From positions 1 through 26,285 of the IMG/VR virus record IMGVR_UViG_3300017719_000162: DNA of 26,285 bases, one strand, 5' to 3'. The stretch's first letter is position 1. The number at the start of each line of letters is the position of its first letter. The stretch comes from a virus. Both the position numbers and the translations under genes were made by a program. Under the pieces are notes generated by a model that was not told the DNA's origin, did no database searches, and was given only the letters and a program-made list of their open reading frames with translations. Below are positions 16,508 through 23,900 of the stretch, in pieces.

Positions 16508-17410
16508 TCAAATAGTAATACTGGTATCAATGATGTCGTTTTGATTGAGAGATTTAGTAATAGTTAAAACATTACCATCTATTGTGTAATCGTAAAAGTG
16601 CTGTATTATATCTCCGTTAACTTTAACTAATAATTTTTCAACAGGATCCATACTTGGACTACTTACTAAAGTAAAGTTAGTAGAGTTGCTATAAATGTAT
16701 TGCTTAGAAAGTATAGTACTATTATATTCCTTTGCTATGTCACGTTTAGTACTATCTGGAATATTAGGTAAAAACTTTAAAGTTTCTGCATAATAAGCAA
16801 ATCTTGCACGTTTCAACTCTTCTCCAACAATAGCTCCTAGTTCAGCTCGAGATCGAATGTTATAAAGACCTTCTGTTCTTAGTCTTTTTCGATTCTTAGT
16901 TTTTCCATAATCTGCTAAACGTAGTATTGTGGCTGCACGAACACATTTTTGTTTTTCAATTGTACTTCTCATAATCATACTTGCTAATGTATCCCAATCT
17001 TTGTTACGAATCGGCAACAATAGATCGTATATACCTTCAGTTGCATAAACTTCTAAAAAGTTATTAGTTACATAGCTATGAAATAATAATCCATCATATA
17101 CACATTGCGGCAACAAAAATATCTCTGATCTTCTCAACTTTTGATTAAACTGTGTTTGTTTTTTCTGAAAATCATCTTGCCAAGCATCGAATGCTTGTTG
17201 TTCTGTTACAGACGTAGTAACGTTGCCTTTTCCATATCCTTTAAGATTGTATGCATTCCACGAATTAAACCCAAGTGCTACATCAATGAGAGTATCTGTT
17301 GCACTTATAGTTCTAACATTTAGCATTGTATCAAATGAAGTTTGATCTTTAACAATAAAGTCGGACCAAACAGTTTGAAAATAAGTAGATACATTTATTA
17401 AATTTGTCAT
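16508..17410 (-). CDS. Hub-associated protein with degenerate T4-lysozyme-like (GH24) fold, 300 aa
   Basis: Residues 55-170 track the T4 lysozyme layout. KGYGKG (57-62) sits where lysozyme has IGIGH. SVTEQQAFDAWQDDF (67-81) matches ITKDEAEKLFNQDV. LLPQCVYDGLLFHSYV (99-114) matches the helix containing LDAVRRAALINMVF. EGIYDLLLPIRNKDWDTLA (125-143) matches NSLRMLQQKRWDEAA, and CVRAATILRLADYG (156-169) matches the final helices. At the positions of the catalytic Glu11, Asp20 and Thr26 I find no matching residues, so it is probably inactive. The last ~55 residues form a small beta domain (LLVKVNGDIIQHFYDYTIDG) of a type common in phage fibres. The gene overlaps gp5 by ATGA. In T4 the lysozyme domain is inside gp5; here gp5 lacks it and this separate gene follows directly. 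A structural role at the hub or wedge is likely. The fold call is by eye and moderate. Confidence 0.55.
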   Translation of the reverse strand: MTNLINVSTYFQTVWSDFIVKDQTSFDTMLNVRTISATDTLIDVALGFNSWNAYNLKGYGKGNVTTSVTEQQAFDAWQDDFQKKQTQFNQKLRRSEIFLLPQCVYDGLLFHSYVTNNFLEVYATEGIYDLLLPIRNKDWDTLASMIMRSTIEKQKCVRAATILRLADYGKTKNRKRLRTEGLYNIRSRAELGAIVGEELKRARFAYYAETLKFLPNIPDSTKRDIAKEYNSTILSKQYIYSNSTNFTLVSSPSMDPVEKLLVKVNGDIIQHFYDYTIDGNVLTITKSLNQNDIIDTSITI

Positions 17411-18711
17411 TGTGGGCCTACTTTCCCAGACGATGATTGGATATTAGATATGTCTATATCTTTTGCTGTTCTGTTTATTTTACTTGGTGCTTGAGATGCA
17501 ACTGCATTAGTATTTTCTAAATGCCCGCCCCAAGGTTCATGTTCTGGAACTCTAGGATTAACACTTTCTTTAATAGATGTGTTTGATGTTAAGCTGCCGC
17601 TTGTTGGTCCTACAGCACCAAATGCTTTTGGCCCATTTAGATCAATTAGTTTAGCAGTTGTTCTACTAAATCCTTCAGACTTTAAGTGCATATTAAGATC
17701 TGTTGTTAATCTTATATCTTTGTTTGATTTAAACTGCATAGGACCGTCAACTGTTTCTGCTTGTATTCCTGCTGCACCACGAGCTTTTATATTAAAAGAA
17801 TCTGCATCCATGTTAATATCGCCGCCTGCATAAAAATTAAAGTCTTCTTCTGCATGGTAACTTACACTGCCCTTTGCATAAACATCCATATTTCCGTTTT
17901 CATCAAGCTGAACCCAGCTAGTACCGTTTTGATTTATAACATAAACAATTCCAGCAGTATCGTTGATTAAAAATTGACCTCCTCCAGCACTACGAATTCT
18001 TATTAAGTTATTATCGCCGCCTGCTCTATTTTTATCAGGTGTGACACATTCTCCTTCTTCAAACTCTTTAGTACCGTCGTCCATTACAAGACTATGTCCG
18101 TTTGGTGTAAGCATACCAGCTACCCTACTAGGACTTTCTCGTCTAGCACCACTACTGCTTATACCTCTGATAGGATCTAAACCAAGTCCTTGTTCAGCAA
18201 TAGGTAAAACTATCGGATGTCTGGGTCGTTTATTACCTTTTTGTTCTTCGAAAGGAGTCACATCAAATGTAGGTTCTACTCCGTTATCTGTTTCACTAGC
18301 AGGAATACCAGGAAGCATAGAATTTCTATTGCTATCCCCTAATACACCTAGCAAATATCCTTCTTGTTCGCTGCCTGTAAATGCTACTAGTACTTCTGTG
18401 CCACGTGAAGGAGGCGGTGATGACTCTCCATAAGCTAAAGTAAAGTCAGGTCTTTGTATAGATCCGCCAAACTTTGATAATGATCTAATTTTGTGATACT
18501 TAGATCTGTCTTGTGCTGTATTTCTTTCTCCAATGGTTTGATGTCCTACAAGTTCTACTGTAATAGATCCTTGATAATCAATATCTACATTATCAACCAC
18601 TTTAGCAAGATACACACCCATAAGCGTGTTGTGTTCATCTTTTGGACCTTTTCGATGTATGTCGGGTATTCCAATCGACGGTAAGTTCTTTCCTGTAAAT
18701 CTATCTGCCAT
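17407..18711 (-). CDS. 5: Baseplate hub spike protein gp5 (OB fold plus beta-helix, no lysozyme)
   Basis: This is the gp5/VgrG-like spike that pierces the outer membrane. An N-terminal OB-type domain at about residues 28-130 begins HNTLMGVYLAKVVDNVD and ends with TEVLVAFTGSEQEGYLLGVL. A linker with a conserved HSLVMDDG leads into repetitive beta strands from ~225 to 365 (IRIRSAGGGQFLIND, then NMDVYAKGSVSYHAEEDFNF, INMDADSFNIKARGAAGI), which fit the triple-stranded beta-helix. T4 gp5 is 575 aa and has a lysozyme domain between these two parts; the 434-residue protein here has none. It starts 9 bp after the hub gene, with TAAGGT overlapping that stop as ribosome site, and ends in an ATGA overlap with the lysozyme-like gene. 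Identification is strong. Confidence 0.88.
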   Translation of the reverse strand: MADRFTGKNLPSIGIPDIHRKGPKDEHNTLMGVYLAKVVDNVDIDYQGSITVELVGHQTIGERNTAQDRSKYHKIRSLSKFGGSIQRPDFTLAYGESSPPPSRGTEVLVAFTGSEQEGYLLGVLGDSNRNSMLPGIPASETDNGVEPTFDVTPFEEQKGNKRPRHPIVLPIAEQGLGLDPIRGISSSGARRESPSRVAGMLTPNGHSLVMDDGTKEFEEGECVTPDKNRAGGDNNLIRIRSAGGGQFLINDTAGIVYVINQNGTSWVQLDENGNMDVYAKGSVSYHAEEDFNFYAGGDINMDADSFNIKARGAAGIQAETVDGPMQFKSNKDIRLTTDLNMHLKSEGFSRTTAKLIDLNGPKAFGAVGPTSGSLTSNTSIKESVNPRVPEHEPWGGHLENTNAVASQAPSKINRTAKDIDISNIQSSSGKVGPQ

Positions 18712-18720
18712 TTTATTACC

Positions 18721-21399
18721 TTACGTCATCATATTTCTAAGCCATGTGGGTGCAGGAATATCTCGTGTTTCGCCGCTTCCTCCCCAAAATGTGCCTCTAT
18801 TAGCACCGATGCTTTTTCCTACTGCAATATCAAAGTGTCCAGTATTGCCACTCATGTACCATTTATTCGTAGGATATCCGTGATTTGCCCAACCAATACT
18901 TGGTGTGTATCCTTGTGCAGTAGCTCTATCATGGAATTGTTGTGAGAATGATTGAATAATAGCTCTATCAGCAGGATTCCCAACACTTAGTCTACGACCG
19001 CCACTATAAAGTGCAATGTCATGTGCATCTCCATGATGTCTGCCACTACTAGATCCTGGACGTAGTCCACTTGTGCCATCAATTGTAACACCTGTTGCAT
19101 TTGCAGAATCTATTAAGAGTTGTCTCAAGTTTGAATCTGTTCGACTATCTAAGTTTGTATGACCTCCTGCATTATCAACTCCGTTTGCATTTTCTACTGC
19201 ACCAGTATCAGGAATATTAGGAGGTACTGCATCTGAATTATCTGTGCCGTCATTTTCAGTTTCGTTAACGCCTGTAGTTACATTATTTGTGCCTCTGGTT
19301 GCTCTATCAAATACATTACCAAATAGTAATTCTTCGTATAATGTGTTTACATTTGTATTCATATCTCTAAATGATGACAACATCATTGTAAATGATCCGT
19401 TGGCATAATTAGCTTGTAATTGATACACTCGATATACACCTGTAACAGCAAAATTTTGCTTTGCTGACATTAAGCCTGTTTGTTCATCTGGATACGTAGG
19501 GAAATTTAAATTTAGGAAATACTGTAAGCCACCTCTATCGTAGTCTGCTTGTGTGTTATTGTTATAGTTTCCTCTAGGTCTACCTAGCCAATAAGGATCA
19601 CCTCTGATATGTAGTGTTTGTTCTACTAAGTCAGCTAAACTATTCAAATTCATTTCTACTGCACCTAACATAACTGTGCCAACATCATCTTGTCCTTTGT
19701 CTGGACCCATAGTAGGCAAACTATCTACTGGTGCATATCTAAAGTTTAGCGGCAATAGATCTGTTAAGTCTTTTTCACTATACAAATCGGATTGTGTTAT
19801 GTAACGCTGTGCTAGTGATGGCAAATCAAGTCTATTATCTGTGTTACCTTTTTGCTCTTGATTAAACTCATTATATCTCTGATCGTATACTTGTTCTGCA
19901 AAAGTTCGCTGAGGTGCTAGTTCTCTAATTTGAAGTGAAAGTTCGTTATTTTCTGCTTCTAATGCTTTTATATCATCACCTAAACGAATAGCAGAGTCAG
20001 GCCCAGTAATTTTACTACCCAGCTCTTCAATTTTGGCTTGGTTAGAATCCATATTACTTCGCATAGAACTTATTCTGCTTCTTAAACTATTTCTGTCTCC
20101 ACGTAGTTGTGCAATTTCAAATTGAGCGTCAGATGCACTACTGTTGAATGAATTTTCTCTATGTTGTAAAGCGCCGCTGTTTATTGCTTGAATTTGATAG
20201 TATACATTATTAAGTTGTATGTCTAAATCTGTAACTTCTGTGTTAAGACCTGTATGTATATAATCAAATCTCTTTCTCAGTAATCCTTTGTCAAATATAT
20301 TTTGCAGACGCTTAGATTGCAAAGCTGAGGATCTTACTAATTTAGTGTAGCTATTAGGATCATGCACAACTTCAGGTGTTAAGTATGCACCACTAGTATA
20401 TGTTATTTTCTTTTGATAGTGTTTTAATACAAAGTCATAAGCTATATATTCGACTTGCGTATTGTATTTTACCCACTTAACTATATCTGCAAGTTGTGTT
20501 GCGTCAGCTTCGCCATCGTCTGGATCTTCTTTTGCAAATCCAGCGTCAGTAAGTAATTTTTTAAAATTTCTAGTTTGATAAAGTGCTAGACTCGTTGCAG
20601 ATGTTATTGCAGTACCAGCCGGAAATGCAAAACGTAGTGTTCCAGCACCACTTACACTGATACCACTATATTGCTGTAATCTAGATCCGGTTACGGCATC
20701 AAATTCGTATTCAAGCCATTCACTTACATCAGTCTTGAATTCGTATATAGTTGGCAATACTCGCCCGATTCCATTTTTAGCTTGTTCATCTGATTGTTCT
20801 TGTACTCTTGTTTGAAATTCTGTTAAGAATTGTCCGTAAGTAGATGCTTCGACTACAATATCAGCAGTTAAGTGAAACTCAAGTCTGGAATACGCATCTG
20901 TCATTGTTTCAATAAACGATCCTGCATATTTGCTTGCACCATCAGCATGGTCCATAGTTAATCCTGTGAGTGTAGTCATATAATAGTATGGGCCAATAAT
21001 AATAGGAACAGCTTGTCCGCTTTCGGTCCAACCTGTAAATTTAAGTTCTAAAAGATAGCATGCCTGTAGATGGTTTTCAATTCCTAATTGCTTTGCTGCT
21101 GTGTATATTCTAGTAAAAAATGTAGCGCCGCTGGTTTCGAGGAAGTTAAAAGTAAATTGGTTAGCAACACTATTTCTGTTTTGTTGTGCAAATGTAAGCA
21201 CTAAGTCTTGTGTTACATTTTCAATACTAATTTCATTTTCAACACCTGATTCGGCAAGTGTAATGACTCTATTCATATCTAATAGATTATCAAATTCATG
21301 TGCTTCCATCGGATGACACATGTGCACTGCCCAGCGATAAGTGTAACTTTCATACTGGTTTAGTATGTTTTCTTGATATAAGGATTCTAAACCTTTCAT
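18721..21399 (-). CDS. Large baseplate hub protein with coiled coil and C-terminal M15-like peptidase domain, 892 aa
   Basis: Four parts are visible. Residues 1-400 are a hub-like beta-rich region (TYRWAVHMCHPMEAHEF; GPYYYMTTLTGLTMDH). Residues ~395-515 include a charged coiled coil (LRGDRNSLRSRISSMRSNMD; IKALEAENNELSLQIREL). Residues ~540-690 carry IRGDPYWLGRP and NFAVTGVYRVYQLQANYANG, the pattern of gp27-type hub ends in marine T4-like phages. After a Gly/Asn/Asp-rich linker (700-750) comes a C-terminal domain with SGLRPG (777-782), RHHGDAHDI (787-795) and GHFDIAVG (854-861), ending PAPTWLRNM. This resembles zinc M15 DD-peptidases (SxHxxGxAxD plus a late His), but the first histidines sit closer to the Gly than in the usual motif. 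The gene lies between gp53 (TAATG overlap) and gp5. It is the best candidate for the gp27 role with an added peptidoglycan-cutting tip; T4 gp27 is only 391 aa. Confidence 0.7.
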   Translation of the reverse strand: MKGLESLYQENILNQYESYTYRWAVHMCHPMEAHEFDNLLDMNRVITLAESGVENEISIENVTQDLVLTFAQQNRNSVANQFTFNFLETSGATFFTRIYTAAKQLGIENHLQACYLLELKFTGWTESGQAVPIIIGPYYYMTTLTGLTMDHADGASKYAGSFIETMTDAYSRLEFHLTADIVVEASTYGQFLTEFQTRVQEQSDEQAKNGIGRVLPTIYEFKTDVSEWLEYEFDAVTGSRLQQYSGISVSGAGTLRFAFPAGTAITSATSLALYQTRNFKKLLTDAGFAKEDPDDGEADATQLADIVKWVKYNTQVEYIAYDFVLKHYQKKITYTSGAYLTPEVVHDPNSYTKLVRSSALQSKRLQNIFDKGLLRKRFDYIHTGLNTEVTDLDIQLNNVYYQIQAINSGALQHRENSFNSSASDAQFEIAQLRGDRNSLRSRISSMRSNMDSNQAKIEELGSKITGPDSAIRLGDDIKALEAENNELSLQIRELAPQRTFAEQVYDQRYNEFNQEQKGNTDNRLDLPSLAQRYITQSDLYSEKDLTDLLPLNFRYAPVDSLPTMGPDKGQDDVGTVMLGAVEMNLNSLADLVEQTLHIRGDPYWLGRPRGNYNNNTQADYDRGGLQYFLNLNFPTYPDEQTGLMSAKQNFAVTGVYRVYQLQANYANGSFTMMLSSFRDMNTNVNTLYEELLFGNVFDRATRGTNNVTTGVNETENDGTDNSDAVPPNIPDTGAVENANGVDNAGGHTNLDSRTDSNLRQLLIDSANATGVTIDGTSGLRPGSSSGRHHGDAHDIALYSGGRRLSVGNPADRAIIQSFSQQFHDRATAQGYTPSIGWANHGYPTNKWYMSGNTGHFDIAVGKSIGANRGTFWGGSGETRDIPAPTWLRNMMT

Positions 21400-21698
21400 T
21401 AATTGTTCCCTGGTGATCTATAACGCTTTGGCACAACAATATCAAGACCAGCTACAAAGTCATTGATCGGATCTTTGAGTTTATCTCTATTATAATGTAC
21501 TAGTACCCACCATAGTTTACTAGAGCCTAATAGATCATTTGCCATTAAGTCTGGACGTCTGTTGTACTTATTGCTGATAGCAACTAGTCTTGTTTCGTCA
21601 CTCAAATTTTCACTAGTTAGTACAGGAGAATAGTTTTCTAGATATTTCCTATTTGTTTTAGTGCTTACATAGTTGCTGTTAAGTCCGTATCTTGCCAT
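21399..21698 (-). CDS. 53: Baseplate wedge subunit gp53
   Basis: This is a 99-residue protein with the gp53 signature NLSDETRLVAISNKYNRRPD, then LMANDLLGSSKLWWVLVHYN and a terminal DPINDFVAGLDIVVPKR. The end resembles a LysM-like fold, as known for gp53. In T4, gp53 (196 aa) completes the wedge and binds the gp6/gp25 core, which lets wedges join round the hub. The short form here keeps the conserved core and is usual for marine relatives. Its start shares one base with the stop of the tail-tube-cap gene, and its stop shares one base with the start of the hub gene (TAATG at both ends), so all three are probably translationally coupled. The upstream GGAGATGG is a plausible ribosome site. Confidence 0.92.
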   Translation of the reverse strand: MARYGLNSNYVSTKTNRKYLENYSPVLTSENLSDETRLVAISNKYNRRPDLMANDLLGSSKLWWVLVHYNRDKLKDPINDFVAGLDIVVPKRYRSPGNN

Positions 21699-22300
21699 TA
21701 AATAAATCCATCTCCGTATGCTTGACCTGATAAAAATGATGATTTGCTAAATCTAAGTTTTTGTCTGTCAGGACTTTGTTGTACCATTAAGTCTAATGCA
21801 ACTGTCATAACGGCAGGAAGTGCTACTCCGTTTACTTCTATTAAGTCAGTATCTGTTTGCATAGGTAAACTGAATGTTCCGACTAGTACAGGTACAGCTT
21901 CGAACATAGTTTTTCCATATGCGCTAAATCTTAGCACAGGAGGCGGAGTGCCTGCTTCTGCGCCTCCGGCACCTCCGATATCATTGATGCCATAATACAT
22001 TTTGGTAACACTTCTTAAAAAGTGTATAACACCTTGTGTATACAAGTGCTCTTCTTGTGTTGAATGAGTAAACTGAGCCGTTATCTGAATGCTTGGACTT
22101 GGTGTTCCAGAATAGGCGTGGCTTGTATAGTTGGTATGTGTTAAACTATATGGACTATAGTTTGCACTCTGACTATAAACAACATCTGGTTGATTAGGAA
22201 ATATTATACCTCCTGTGCTTCTCAGTGCAGCAGCCGGGCCTTGGAAATATTGTGGAGCAGTTATTTGTAACTTGGTTCTATTTTCACTCGATATTGCCAT
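21698..22300 (-). CDS. 48: Baseplate tail-tube cap/initiator, gp48/gp54-like (200 aa)
   Basis: In T4, gp48 and gp54 sit on the hub and start polymerisation of the tail tube. The conserved order is visible here: PQYFQGPAAALRSTGGIIFP (16-35), SIQITAQFTHSTQEEHLYTQ (70-89) followed by GVIHFLRSVTKMYYG, then PPPVLRFSAYGKTMFEAVPV (119-138), and VMTVALDLMVQQSPDR near the end. T4 gp48 shares the C-terminal plan (a tube-like domain with a helix before a Gly loop, then long strands) but is 364 aa. A Gly/Ala/Pro-rich loop (DIGGAGGAEAGTPPP) may be a local insertion. The gene overlaps the upstream nucleotidyltransferase by 17 bp and gp53 by one base. gp48 is chosen over gp54 on context; the family is more certain than the number. 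Confidence 0.72.
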   Translation of the reverse strand: MAISSENRTKLQITAPQYFQGPAAALRSTGGIIFPNQPDVVYSQSANYSPYSLTHTNYTSHAYSGTPSPSIQITAQFTHSTQEEHLYTQGVIHFLRSVTKMYYGINDIGGAGGAEAGTPPPVLRFSAYGKTMFEAVPVLVGTFSLPMQTDTDLIEVNGVALPAVMTVALDLMVQQSPDRQKLRFSKSSFLSGQAYGDGFI

Positions 22301-22877
22301 TTAATTTACCTTTCACAAACTCATACACTTTAGGATTAAACGCTCCGAAGAAATCTTTAAATGCTTGTTTTCTTTTTTCTTCTTCAATGCCATCCATACG
22401 CATTATATTTCTAAACGTAGTAGCACTACGCCCATCATCCTTGACAGGTACAGTGTAAATATATCCTGCCTCATCACTTGATGTTAATTGTTCACCGTCT
22501 TTATACATACGTAAGTAGCCACCTGTTTTTAAACGTCCAGCATCTTTTTCACTGAATACTAACAGTACCGCAGTATTGTTTGGATCTTTACCAGTTGCAC
22601 TAACGTCAGGCTGATACGGACTAGTACGTATAATCTTATCAGCTGGTATATTAAACATGTCTGTCATAATACCTGTTTTTTCTTCGTAACTAAACGGATC
22701 CTTTTCTGGCTGTGCATTCTTTGCTATTGTAGTAGCGATAAATACGTTACCGGAACCAAACTTACGAACAAGATCCATATAAACTTGGTAATGGCCACTA
22801 TGCATAGGTTGAAATCTGCCACCATAAAATACGGCGATATCATTTGCTACAGCTTCAGTGAGTTGCGAATATCTCAT
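22284..22877 (-). CDS. Nucleotidyltransferase (NMN adenylyltransferase/cytidylyltransferase-like), 197 aa
   Basis: The N-terminal Rossmann-type motif FYGGRFQPMHSGH (17-29) carries the HxGH signature of the nucleotidylyltransferase superfamily. RSATTFR (150-156) matches the second nucleotide-binding motif (ISSTxxR type). NVFIATTIAKNAQPEKDPFS (44-63) is the expected second strand and loop. Such enzymes join a nucleotide to a phosphorylated substrate, for example NMN to ATP to make NAD. The substrate cannot be read from these motifs. It is the first gene of the leftward baseplate block, with a strong AGGAG site, and its end overlaps the tail-tube-cap start by 17 bp, so it is expressed with structural genes. 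Both active-site motifs are intact, so it is probably a working enzyme. Relatives occur in marine T4-like phages. Confidence 0.85.
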   Translation of the reverse strand: MRYSQLTEAVANDIAVFYGGRFQPMHSGHYQVYMDLVRKFGSGNVFIATTIAKNAQPEKDPFSYEEKTGIMTDMFNIPADKIIRTSPYQPDVSATGKDPNNTAVLLVFSEKDAGRLKTGGYLRMYKDGEQLTSSDEAGYIYTVPVKDDGRSATTFRNIMRMDGIEEEKRKQAFKDFFGAFNPKVYEFVKGKLNGNIE

Positions 22878-22896
22878 TATCGTTCTCCTATGCTAC

Positions 22897-22904
22897 TATT
22901 TATT
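22897..22904 (-). promoter_or_regulatory. Late promoter for the baseplate operon (AATAAATA)
   Basis: The minus strand reads AATAAATA, which differs from the T4 late octamer only at the first, least conserved base. Initiation about 6 bases downstream gives a leader of some 14 bases containing AGGAG, followed by the ATG at 22877. It is well placed to drive the whole leftward block. Confidence 0.55.
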
Positions 22905-22934
22905 GTTTGATTAAGTGCTACTATAACATCTCGG

Positions 22935-22963
22935 TTGACACAACACACAATAGATGCTATATT
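22935..22963 (+). promoter_or_regulatory. Sigma70-type promoter for gp55
   Basis: TTGACA at 22935-22940 is a perfect -35 box. After a 17-bp spacer, TATATT at 22958-22963 matches the -10 box at 5 of 6 bases. Transcription would start near 22970, leaving a short leader with AAGGA (22975-22979) before the ATG at 22987. This implies host RNA polymerase makes the late sigma factor before the late phase. Confidence 0.75.
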
Positions 22964-22986
22964 AACAGTAATTTAAGGAAAAGTTA

Positions 22987-23865
22987 ATGAAAAGACAAAA
23001 TTATCTTAATAATAAAGATATGCTAAAAGAGATACACAAGAGTAAGCTATCATTTTGCTATCTAATAGAAGAAGATCATGGAAGATTTGACATTATTGTA
23101 GAAGACTATGATGAAATTTCTAAACCAGAAATCATTCAACAAGCCAGAGAAAACAGAGCACATCAACTAAGTGCAGAAGGATATGAAGCAGCATACAACA
23201 AATGGTATGCAGGTCCAAGGCGTGCAAAAGACAAACCTAAGCAAGCTGACTCTAGAGTCGAAGCTGATGAGATTGATCCAAACTCACTAGTGTTTAGATT
23301 AATGACATTTGATCATGTACCGTTAGAACCAGGCAGAAAAAGTAAACCTAAGACTGTAGCAGATCATCATTCTAAATGTAACTTCCCACCATTTAAACAC
23401 TATACTCAAATTGACAACAAGATCAATGAAGTGTGTAGAAGTCACTGGGAAGGTGGTTTAGACAACGGAAAGTTTAATACACAACACGGTAATATTAGCA
23501 ACGAACTAGCAAAAATGTATATCAAACTATGTGAACGTTATAGTATGCGTAGCAACTGGCGTGGATACACTTATGTAGATGAAATGCGTAGTCATGCACT
23601 ACTACAGTTATCGCAAATTGGTCTACAGTTCAATGAGCTAAAAAGCCAAAATCCATTTGCATATTATACAGCCGCAGTAACTAATAGCTTTACTAGAGTG
23701 TTAAATTTAGAAAAACGCAACCAAAACATTAGAGATGATTTACTACAAGAAGCAGGTCAAATGCCATCATTCAGTAGACAGTTAGATCATGAAGCAAAAG
23801 AAAAAGCAAAGTATGATGAAAAAATGGAAAAAGAACGTAAAGAAGCCGCTGGCTCAAACTTCTGA
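22987..23865 (+). CDS. 55: Late-transcription sigma factor gp55, long form (292 aa)
   Basis: gp55 binds the host RNA polymerase core and directs it to TATAAATA late promoters. The N-terminus (NYLNNKDMLKEIHKSK) matches the T4 start NYVNNKELLQAI. Residues 171-243 (SNELAKMYIKLCERYSMRSN, WRGYTYVDEM, LKSQNPFAYYTAAVTNSFTR) match the T4 core containing FNFSGYTQSWKQEM and KNPHAYITQACFNAF. T4 gp55 is 185 aa. The extra ~110 residues lie between these parts (about 25-140) and include LVFRLMTFDHVPLEPGRK and a C/H-containing stretch (ADHHSKCNFPPFKHY). The C-terminus is a charged helix ending AAGSNF, and I see no clear match to the hydrophobic clamp-binding tail of T4 gp55. It heads a rightward unit with gp47 and gp46, behind a sigma70-type promoter. 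Confidence 0.88.
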   Translation: MKRQNYLNNKDMLKEIHKSKLSFCYLIEEDHGRFDIIVEDYDEISKPEIIQQARENRAHQLSAEGYEAAYNKWYAGPRRAKDKPKQADSRVEADEIDPNSLVFRLMTFDHVPLEPGRKSKPKTVADHHSKCNFPPFKHYTQIDNKINEVCRSHWEGGLDNGKFNTQHGNISNELAKMYIKLCERYSMRSNWRGYTYVDEMRSHALLQLSQIGLQFNELKSQNPFAYYTAAVTNSFTRVLNLEKRNQNIRDDLLQEAGQMPSFSRQLDHEAKEKAKYDEKMEKERKEAAGSNF

Positions 23866-23894
23866 TTGACATTTAATAACTTAGGTAGTATTCT
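23866..23894 (+). promoter_or_regulatory. Possible sigma70-type promoter before gp47
   Basis: TTGACA (23866-23871) begins directly after the gp55 stop codon. A 17-bp spacer leads to TATTCT (23889-23894), 4 of 6 matches to the -10 consensus. Initiation would fall about at the gp47 ATG (23901), so a transcript from here would be leaderless or nearly so. A weak TAAG just before the ATG is the only ribosome-site candidate. Confidence 0.45.
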
Positions 23895-23900
23895 GTAAGT

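Larger units (their letters stand above)
22878..22986. promoter_or_regulatory. Divergent control region between baseplate operon and gp55
   Basis: These 109 bp separate the leftward nucleotidyltransferase gene from the rightward gp55 gene. They hold a late-promoter-like octamer facing left and a sigma70-type promoter facing right, each listed separately. The spacing between the two elements is about 30 bp, so the two polymerase forms may interfere. No terminator hairpin is seen. Confidence 0.6.

Noticed and set aside
16508-17410. The 300-residue protein as an active endolysin
   Set aside because: The catalytic Glu/Asp/Thr positions of T4 lysozyme are not preserved by eye, and the gene is embedded and coupled in the baseplate operon.
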